Assembly (NCBI GenBank): GCA_036495425.1
Contig: DASXMW010000161.1
Span: forward strand, 1-64,000
Length of the DNA stretch: 64,000 nucleotides
Reading direction: 5' to 3'
From: Bog-532 sp036495425
GTDB taxonomy: Bacteria > Actinomycetota > Actinomycetes > Streptosporangiales > Streptosporangiaceae
This document shows positions 58,034-64,000 of this stretch, piece by piece. Position numbers and translations under genes: made by a program. The notes beneath the pieces were generated by a model, which worked only from the letters and a program-made list of their open reading frames with translations, had not been told where the DNA came from and did not search any database. How positions within the stretch are numbered: position 1 is the stretch's first letter; every line of letters begins with the position of its first letter.

Positions 58034-58069
58034 GGAGGCCCCGCCCTGGCGAACCAGGACGGGGCCTCC
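58034..58069. terminator. Bidirectional terminator between sodX and APC permease
   Basis: A 10-bp outer stem (GGAGGCCCCG with CGGGGCCTCC, 58034-58043 and 58060-58069) continues in an inner CCTGG/CCAGG stem with a CGAA tetraloop. It stands between the convergent sodX and permease genes and can stop transcription from both sides. Confidence 0.8.
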
Positions 58070-58093
58070 GGTGAATCAGAACTCCGGAGTGAC

Positions 58094-59770
58094 TCAGCCC
58101 TCGAGTCGCGGCTCCGGCGCCTCGTGTGCCTGCCGGTTGACCAGATCCAGCATCTCGTCCCGGGGCAGCTTGGTGCGCATGGCCCAGTAGTAGATGATCA
58201 GGCTGAACGCGGCCAGCACCACGATGTCCCACCAGAACGGGATGTTCATGGTGATGGTCGGCGGCTGCGGGTGCTTGTCGCTCGACGCCGCCCCGCTGAA
58301 CTGGCCCTGCCAGGAGATGATGCCCAGCCCGATCAGCCACACCGGCAGCCAGACGGCCGACCTCCACTGAATCGGCGGCCGCTGCTTGTCGAACGCCATC
58401 AGGACGCCGATCACGACGTAGCCGATGATCAGCACGATGCCGAGCTTCCACACGACCTCGAAGCCTGACCAGTAGATCAGCAGGTTGCCCACGATGAACG
58501 CGAACGGGCACAGGATCGCGGCGGCCGGCAGCCGGTAGGGGCGGTCGGCGTCGGGCACCTGGCCGCGGAACGCGCCCAGCGACAGCGGCGCCCCCGAGTA
58601 CATGAGCACCGACGCGCCGGTGATCAGGCCGACCAGCGAGTGCCAGCTCGGGAACGGCAGCAGGAAGAACAGCCCGACGATGAACGCCGCGATCAGGCCG
58701 ACCCACGGGATGCCCCGACTGTCGGTCTTGGTGAAGATCGGCGGGAAGTACCGGTTCCGGCCCAGGCCGTAGCTGACCCGCGAGGTCCCGGTGGTGTAGA
58801 TCAGGCCGGTGCCGAACGGGGAGATGAAGGCGTCGATCCGCAGGATGAACGCCAGCCAGGCCAGGCCGACCACGCCGGCCAGGCCCGCGAACGGCCCGGA
58901 CAGGATGTCGGCGTTGGTGATGCCCGCGAAGCCGTGGTGCAGCAGGCTGGTCGGCATCGCGCCGATGAACGCCAGTTGCAGCAGGCAGTAGATGATGATG
59001 CCGACGGTGACGGCGAGGATGATGGCCCGCGGCAGGTTGCGCTGCGGGTCCTTGATCTCACCGGCGAGCTGGTCGGCCTGCTCGAAACCGGAGTAGGCGA
59101 AGATGATACCGGCCGCGGGCAGCGCGGAGAACAGGGCGTGTGCCCCGCCCGGCATGAACCCCTGACCGCCCGCGGTGAAGTTGCCGCCGTGGAACTTGGT
59201 CAGCAGCACGATGATGGCCAGGATCGGGATCGCGACCTTCCACCAGGTCAGCCCGCTGTTGACCCGGGAGAACACCCGCATGGCCAGGAAGTTGACCGCC
59301 ACGAAGATGGCCATCAGGATGATGGTCATCACGAAGCCGATCCCGGTCACGTTGCTGGTGTTGGCGTCGTAGATGGCCGGCCAGAAGTGCGACAGGTACT
59401 CCATGACCGCGAAGCACTCGATCGGCGCGATCGTCACGGCCTGCAGGTAGGAGAAGAACCCGAAGCCGATACCGGCCCCACTGCCGAACGCGAAGTGCGG
59501 GAACCGGGCCGTGCCGCCCGCCACCGGGTACATGGCACCCAGCTCGGCGTGCACCAGGGCCAGCACCATGACCACGACGCCGGCGATGACCCAGTCGAGG
59601 ATGGCGGCGCCGCCTACCGCCTGGGCGGCGTAGAGCGATCCGAACAGCCATCCGGAACCGATGATCGAGGTCTCGGACGCCCAGGCGGCGCCGATGAAGC
59701 CCATCTCACGTTTCAGCCCAGTGTCAACCGGAGCGACCGCAGTGGTCACGGCCTCCGTATTACTAGCCAT
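58094..59770 (-). CDS. APC-family amino acid permease
   Basis: A 558-residue transporter with 12-13 spans, distinct from the permease at 16307. The first span region has SETSIIGSGWLFGSLYAAQAV, then HAELGAMYPVAGGTARFPHF, and FAYSGFEQADQLAGEI in span 6. The C-terminus has extra spans and a charged tail. Substrate unknown; the YcaM/glutamate-GABA-like and basic amino acid groups look closest. It is not obviously in an operon. The 450 bases upstream of its start contain no other gene until the CGNR regulator. Confidence 0.88.
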   Translation of the reverse strand: MASNTEAVTTAVAPVDTGLKREMGFIGAAWASETSIIGSGWLFGSLYAAQAVGGAAILDWVIAGVVVMVLALVHAELGAMYPVAGGTARFPHFAFGSGAGIGFGFFSYLQAVTIAPIECFAVMEYLSHFWPAIYDANTSNVTGIGFVMTIILMAIFVAVNFLAMRVFSRVNSGLTWWKVAIPILAIIVLLTKFHGGNFTAGGQGFMPGGAHALFSALPAAGIIFAYSGFEQADQLAGEIKDPQRNLPRAIILAVTVGIIIYCLLQLAFIGAMPTSLLHHGFAGITNADILSGPFAGLAGVVGLAWLAFILRIDAFISPFGTGLIYTTGTSRVSYGLGRNRYFPPIFTKTDSRGIPWVGLIAAFIVGLFFLLPFPSWHSLVGLITGASVLMYSGAPLSLGAFRGQVPDADRPYRLPAAAILCPFAFIVGNLLIYWSGFEVVWKLGIVLIIGYVVIGVLMAFDKQRPPIQWRSAVWLPVWLIGLGIISWQGQFSGAASSDKHPQPPTITMNIPFWWDIVVLAAFSLIIYYWAMRTKLPRDEMLDLVNRQAHEAPEPRLEG

Positions 59771-60117
59771 ACTCGATCCCTTTTCCGGTCATGCCCCGTG
59801 GGGCCGGTGGTCACCCGCGTGTCGGATCGCGTTTTGCAGGTGAGCGCTGCGTATGCGTTGAGTGAGAACATCGTAGAGAGGTGGCATTGCCGTGAGAAGT
59901 GGCCCTTAGGCGTCGTTTCGGTAACGCGCATCACTAATTAGTGCCCCCCGCCAACGCTCCGTGATACCTCGCTTCCCCTCCACCTCATCGCGATTGCCTG
60001 TATGGCAATTACCCACTGGTGATTACAGACCGATGACTGCGGTATTTCAAGAATGTCGCGGCCCCCGGGTACGGATGGGGCGAATGGGACGCGGCCCGGT
60101 TGGTCAGGCCCGGCTGG
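59771..60117. other. Gap between APC permease and CGNR gene, no gene
   Basis: I see no supportable coding region in these 347 bases. The DNA is moderately AT-rich near 59860-60050, for example around AACGCGCATCACTAATTAG at 59925-59943. It probably holds the permease promoter on the minus strand and the end of the CGNR transcript. No clear hairpin or operator stands out. Confidence 0.5.
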
Positions 60118-60663
60118 TCAGGCGGGGTCGCGCTGGCGGGCCCGGAACGCGGTCACGTTGGCCCGGTTCAGGCACCGCTCACCGCAGTAACGCCGGGTCC
60201 GGTTGGCGCTGGTGTCGATGAACACGCCCGGGCAGGGCGGGGCCTGGCAGATCCCGAACCGCTCGATGCCCAGCTCGGTCAGGCGCACGGCCAGCCCCAT
60301 GGCCGCCCCGGCCGCGTACTGGTCGGCCACCGAGCCGCTCTCGGTGTAGTGGACGTGCCAGCGCTGGCCCTCGTGGCCGGACAGCTGGGGGTGGACCGGG
60401 TGCCGGATCAGCAGTGAGTTCAGCCGCTGGGCGGCCTCGGCGCCCCGGCCCGCCGCGCAGTCGGCGAAGACGGCCCGGAACTCGGCCCGCAGCCCGCGCA
60501 GGGCCTCCAGGTCGGTGCGGCGGGGGCCCCTGCTCAGGTGCTCCCGGTCGGCGACCAGGGCGTGCAGGCCGTCCATGGTGGCCAGCCGGTCGCGGCCGTC
60601 CTCGTGGTAGCTGGCCGTGTTGGCCAGCCGGACGGCGAGTTCCGCGTATGTGGTCAGGTCCAC
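60118..60663 (-). CDS. CGNR zinc-finger (ABATE domain) regulator
   Basis: A 181-residue protein with the ABATE N-terminal domain and a C-terminal CGNR zinc finger. The finger is seen as a Cys in PPCPGVFIDTSANRTRRYC followed by GERCLNRANV, with an upstream Cys in FGICQ. Such proteins are thought to bind DNA in stress or detoxification responses. GTG 60663 with GGGAG five bases upstream is preferred over the longer frame. It is divergent from the malic enzyme gene. Confidence 0.87.
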   Translation of the reverse strand: MDLTTYAELAVRLANTASYHEDGRDRLATMDGLHALVADREHLSRGPRRTDLEALRGLRAEFRAVFADCAAGRGAEAAQRLNSLLIRHPVHPQLSGHEGQRWHVHYTESGSVADQYAAGAAMGLAVRLTELGIERFGICQAPPCPGVFIDTSANRTRRYCGERCLNRANVTAFRARQRDPA

Positions 60664-60903
60664 ATCCGCTCCCTGGCTGCGGGAGGTGCCACTCTTACCC
60701 AAACTATGTAAGGGGTTTCCCCGCCCCGTGCGTATTACACCCGCGCCCGGCCGGAACCGGGCCCCGTTCCGGATCCTGTGGCACAATGGGCGGACGGGTG
60801 ACCCCCGGACGATCCGACCATGGCCGCGCGGCGCTGGCTCACCTTGACCGCCCGCAGCTGGCCCACGACCGGAAATCCTGCCTGGACCTTCGAGGGGTTA
60901 GTC

Positions 60904-62073
60904 ATGCCCGAGTTTCCGTACGCCTCCGACCCGGTTTTTCAGATGCACCGGGGCGGCAAGATCGAGATCACTTCGTCGGTGCCGGTCAATGGTCCCGACG
61001 ACCTGTCCCTGGCCTACACGCCCGGCGTGGCCCGGGTCTGCACGGCCATCGCCGACCAGCCCGAGCTGGCCCGCGCCTACACCTGGGTGGCCAACACGGT
61101 GGCCGTGGTCTCCGACGGCACCGCCGTGCTGGGCCTGGGCGACATCGGCCCCGAAGGGGCCATGCCGGTCATGGAGGGCAAGGCCCTGCTGTTCAAGAAC
61201 TTCGGCGGCGTCGACGCGGTGCCCATCTGCCTGGCCTGCACGGACGTGGACGAACTGGTCGAGACCGTGGCCCGGCTGGCCCCGAGCTTCGGCGGCATCA
61301 ACCTCGAGGACATCTCGGCCCCGCGCTGTTTTGAGGTGGAGGACCGGCTGCGCGAGCGGCTGGATATCCCGGTGTTCCACGACGATCAGCACGGCACCGC
61401 GATCGTGACCCTGGCCGCGCTGCGCAACGCGGCCCGGCTGACCGGCCGGGACCTGGGCGACCTGCGGGCCGTGGTCGCGGGCGCGGGCGCGTCCGGGGTG
61501 GCCGTGGCCAAGATCCTGCTCCGGGCGGGCATCGGCGACGTCGCCGTGTCCGACAGCAAGGGCCTGGTCTACCGGGGCCGGGACGGGCTGAACCCGGTCA
61601 AGGCCGAGCTGGCCGCGATCACCAACCGGGCCGGCCTGACCGGCTCCACCGAGGCCGCGCTGCGCGGCGCCGACGTGTTCATTGGCCTGTCCGGCGCGAC
61701 CGTGGCCGAGTCCGCGATCGCGGCCATGGCCCCGGCCAGCATCGTGTTCGCGCTGTCCAACCCGGACCCGGAGATCCACCCGGACCGGGCCCGGCAGCAC
61801 GCTCGCGTGGTGGCCACCGGGCGCAGCGACTTCCCCAACCAGATCAACAACGTGCTGGCCTTCCCAGGCGTGTTCCGCGGCGCCCTCGACGTGCGGGCCG
61901 CCCAGATCACCGAAGCCATGAAGCTGGCCGCCGCCGGCGCCATCGCCGCCCTGGTCGGTGACGACCTGGCCCCCGGCTATGTGATCCCCGGCCCGTTCGA
62001 CTCCCGGGTCGCCCCGGCCGTGGCCACCGCGGTCGCGGACCAGGCCCGCGCCGACGGAGTCGCCCGGCTCTGA
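60904..62073 (+). CDS. NAD(P)-dependent malic enzyme
   Basis: Oxidatively decarboxylates malate to pyruvate, supplying NAD(P)H and pyruvate. The 389-residue protein is of the short bacterial type without a phosphotransacetylase domain. Marks are AYTPGVARVC near the N-terminus, the catalytic Lys region MEGKALLFKNFGGVDA, the metal site FHDDQHGTA, and the nucleotide motif VAGAGASGVAVA. ATG 60904 after GAGGGG is the conserved start; the 28-codon extension is unlikely. A hairpin pair follows the stop. Confidence 0.93.
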   Translation: MPEFPYASDPVFQMHRGGKIEITSSVPVNGPDDLSLAYTPGVARVCTAIADQPELARAYTWVANTVAVVSDGTAVLGLGDIGPEGAMPVMEGKALLFKNFGGVDAVPICLACTDVDELVETVARLAPSFGGINLEDISAPRCFEVEDRLRERLDIPVFHDDQHGTAIVTLAALRNAARLTGRDLGDLRAVVAGAGASGVAVAKILLRAGIGDVAVSDSKGLVYRGRDGLNPVKAELAAITNRAGLTGSTEAALRGADVFIGLSGATVAESAIAAMAPASIVFALSNPDPEIHPDRARQHARVVATGRSDFPNQINNVLAFPGVFRGALDVRAAQITEAMKLAAAGAIAALVGDDLAPGYVIPGPFDSRVAPAVATAVADQARADGVARL

Positions 62074-62095
62074 GTCCCATTATTCAGTCGAAGGT

Positions 62096-62147
62096 TGGTG
62101 GGTGTCCCTCCCACCAGCTGCTATCTCCCGGGGGGACGACCCCCCCG
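62096..62147 (+). terminator. Two adjacent hairpins after malic enzyme gene
   Basis: The first stem is TGGTGGG/CCCACCA (62096-62102, 62110-62116). The second is CGGGGGG/CCCCCCG (62129-62135, 62141-62147). They lie between the malic enzyme stop and the next gene's ATG, so transcription is probably separated here. Confidence 0.6.
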
Positions 62148-62190
62148 TACCCCCCGCTGCGCTCGGCGCCGGCGCACTAAGGTCATATCC

Positions 62191-63162
62191 ATGTTTGCTG
62201 TCTCCGCTGTGCGCATCGATGCCGAAGACCCGCTGCACGGGCTGGAGCTGGGGGAGCGGCCCGACCCCACGGTGCCGGACGGCTGGACCACGGTCACCGT
62301 GCGGGCCGCCGCGCTGAACCACCATGACCTGTGGTCGCTGCGCGGGGTGGGCCTGTCCGCCGACCAGCTGCCCATCGTGCTCGGCTGTGACGCGGCCGGC
62401 CTCGATGAGGACGGCAACGAGGTCGTGGTGCACGCGGTCATCGGCGACCCGGACGCGGGCGGCGGCGACGAGACCCTGGACCCCCGGCGCAGCCTGCTGT
62501 CCGAGCGTTACGACGGCACGTTCGCCGAGAAGGTCGCGGTGCCGCGGCGAAACCTGGTGCCCAAGCCGGAGGCGCTGTCGTTCGAAGAGGCGGCCTGCCT
62601 GCCCACGGCCTACCTGACCGCGTACCGCATGCTGTTCACCAAGTCCGGCGCCCAGCCCGGCTCGACCATCCTGGTCCAGGGGGCCAGCGGCGGGGTGGCC
62701 ACCGCGCTGATCACGCTGGGCCGGGCCGCGGGCTACCGGATCTGGGTCACCAGCCGCAGCGAGGAGAAGCGCCGGCTGGCCCTGGACCTCGGCGCCGACC
62801 AGGCCTTCGAGACCGGCGCCCGGCTGCCCGAGCGGGTCGACGTGGTGATGGAGACCGTCGGCGACGCCACCTGGAGCCATTCGGTCAAGTCGCTCAAACC
62901 CGGCGGCCGTATCGTCATCTCCGGCGCGACCAGCGGGCACATGCCGCCGGCCGAGCTGCAGCGGGTGTTCTTCCTGCAGCTGTCGGTGGTCGGTTCGACC
63001 ATGGGCACCCGGGCCGAGCTGAATCGGCTGCTGGAGTTCTGTGAGCAGTCCGGGGCCCGGCCGCGGATCGGGATGCGGCTGCCGCTGCGCGAGGCGCGCG
63101 AGGGCTTCGCGGCCATGGCCCTGGGCGAGCAGTTCGGCAAGATCGTCTTTACCGTCGACTGA
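62191..63162 (+). CDS. Zinc-binding-family alcohol dehydrogenase / quinone oxidoreductase-like
   Basis: A 323-residue MDR-superfamily oxidoreductase. It has the GroES-like N-terminal half (AALNHHDLWSLRG, ERYDGTFAEKVAVP) and a Rossmann half with VQGASGGVATA and ATWSHSVKSLKPGGRIV. The structural-zinc Cys cluster is absent, as in quinone-oxidoreductase-like members, so activity may not need zinc. Substrate unknown. ATG 62191 gives the natural start. Confidence 0.87.
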   Translation: MFAVSAVRIDAEDPLHGLELGERPDPTVPDGWTTVTVRAAALNHHDLWSLRGVGLSADQLPIVLGCDAAGLDEDGNEVVVHAVIGDPDAGGGDETLDPRRSLLSERYDGTFAEKVAVPRRNLVPKPEALSFEEAACLPTAYLTAYRMLFTKSGAQPGSTILVQGASGGVATALITLGRAAGYRIWVTSRSEEKRRLALDLGADQAFETGARLPERVDVVMETVGDATWSHSVKSLKPGGRIVISGATSGHMPPAELQRVFFLQLSVVGSTMGTRAELNRLLEFCEQSGARPRIGMRLPLREAREGFAAMALGEQFGKIVFTVD

Positions 63163-63179
63163 ACCGATCCCGGCCTACG

Positions 63180-64000
63180 TCAGCACGTGGGGTCACGCCC
63201 AGGTGCTTGCTCCGGCGAACAGAACGTGACCTCGGGGTAGCTGGGCGTTGACCGATCCAGCATGGCTGGTGGTCTGCTCCGCAGATGCTCGTCGAAGCAG
63301 GCCCGGACGTAGGCACGGGTGATGTCCAGGGACCGGGCTCCGGACAGGGCGGCACCGGTGTCGATGCCGATCTGGTCCGCCAGCAGCCCGAGGTCGGTGA
63401 AGGAGGCGTGTACCGCGCCGGCCACCACCAGCCACCGCTTCCAGCCGGTCAGGAGTTTCCAGTCGCGCTCCCAGGCGGTCACGGCACCGCCGCTTCCCGG
63501 GGTGTACGAGGATTGCTTGCCCACCAGGAAAACCGGTCGTGACAGGCCGCGGTCCGGGATCGGGGTGGAAGTGGCGCCGTCCAGGTCGATGCCGGCGCGG
63601 AGGCGGGAGTCAGCCAGCAGGGCGGCGATGGCGGCCGCGCCGCCGACGGAATGACCGGCCATCGCCATCCGGGACGGGTCGATCAGCCCGGCGCCGGGCC
63701 AGGCCGGGCTGGGCCCGGTGAGTTCATCGAGCACGAAGGAGACATCGGCGGCCCGGCCTGCCACCACCTTGGCCCAGAACTCCCGGCCGCGGCGGGGTGC
63801 CTCACGGGCCAGGCAGGTTGTGACCCGCCCGTCGGGAAAAGCCGTGGCGAAGCTTTCGTACGTGTGATCAATTCCGGCCACCACGTAGTCGTGGCTGGCC
63901 AGGTCCTCGGCCAGCGCCGTGAGCGTGCTGCGGGGATTGGTGAAGCCGGGGGAGAGAACGACGAGGGGGAGGCCGTGCTGGCGACCGGCCGGTGCGGCGT
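63180..64000 (-). CDS. Alpha/beta hydrolase, PAF-acetylhydrolase-like, N-terminus outside window
   Basis: A partial gene whose frame runs past the right edge. The visible 273 residues start with HGLPLVVLSPGFTNPRSTLTA (oxyanion loop), continue with the nucleophile elbow in MAMAGHSVGGAAAIAA, and contain a late VVAGAVHASFTDLG with the catalytic His. This matches the platelet-activating-factor acetylhydrolase/dienelactone hydrolase-like group, often secreted lipases or esterases. The 5' part and any signal peptide cannot be seen. Confidence 0.88.
   Translation of the reverse strand, partial: AAPAGRQHGLPLVVLSPGFTNPRSTLTALAEDLASHDYVVAGIDHTYESFATAFPDGRVTTCLAREAPRRGREFWAKVVAGRAADVSFVLDELTGPSPAWPGAGLIDPSRMAMAGHSVGGAAAIAALLADSRLRAGIDLDGATSTPIPDRGLSRPVFLVGKQSSYTPGSGGAVTAWERDWKLLTGWKRWLVVAGAVHASFTDLGLLADQIGIDTGAALSGARSLDITRAYVRACFDEHLRSRPPAMLDRSTPSYPEVTFCSPEQAPGRDPTC

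Overview
The window is chromosomal DNA of a very high-GC actinomycete. The signs are a WhiB1/WblE protein, the sigma-R/RsrA pair, a SigF/RsbW-type pair, Ni-superoxide dismutase with its SodX protease, a DasR-like GntR regulator, a PdtaS-type sensor kinase, many GTG/TTG starts and pervasive four-base ATGA/GTGA gene overlaps. The gene set suits a Streptosporangiales/Streptomycetales-type relative, but the species cannot be named from the sequence.

Left part (1-11.5 kb). The first 0.8 kb holds a 3' tRNA-Arg-like fragment, a decayed IS481-like transposase tail and an AT-rich stretch. A plus-strand L-fucoside utilisation cluster follows: two GH29 alpha-L-fucosidases, a sugar-binding lipoprotein and two ABC permeases (no ATPase gene), L-fuconate dehydratase, an aldo/keto reductase that fits L-fucose dehydrogenase, a probable L-fuconolactonase, and a FadR-type GntR regulator behind a perfect 22-bp tandem repeat. 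A 20-codon ORF between dehydrogenase and lactonase looks like the two ends of a sugar mutarotase joined in frame after loss of its middle. Together the genes would take in and cleave fucosides and oxidise fucose without phosphorylation as far as 2-keto-3-deoxy-L-fuconate; the last steps are not in the window. Base composition here looks lower in GC than in the rest, which suggests acquisition as an island.

Middle part (11.6-33 kb). This holds a kumamolisin-type protease, a luciferase-like oxidoreductase, an APC permease with a TetR regulator, topoisomerase IB, an SDR, a DUF3500 protein, zwf, a family-A DNA polymerase lacking the 5' nuclease, a GNAT acetyltransferase, an ECF42-type sigma factor with its DGPF partner, and a tightly coupled four-gene MoxR ATPase/vWA operon with two proteins I cannot assign. 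A CBS-domain protein closes it.

Right part (33-64 kb). rsgA, SRAP, sigR-rsrA, a TB7.3-like biotinyl protein, pdtaS and whiB1 lie in an order recalling the M. tuberculosis Rv3219-Rv3228 neighbourhood, with blocks inserted: two HD-domain membrane proteins, an IlvG-like ThDP enzyme with an MctP/DUF3311 transporter, bioF-DasR-like-bioD, and an MFS/LysR pair. Then come a diacylglycerol kinase-like protein, sigF/rsbW, sodN/sodX, an APC permease, a CGNR regulator, malic enzyme, a quinone-oxidoreductase-like dehydrogenase and a truncated alpha/beta hydrolase. Regulatory sites that stand out are a sigma-R-type promoter upstream of sigR, two CRP-like sites upstream of whiB1, paired perfect palindromes beside sigF, and strong terminators around sodN/sodX.
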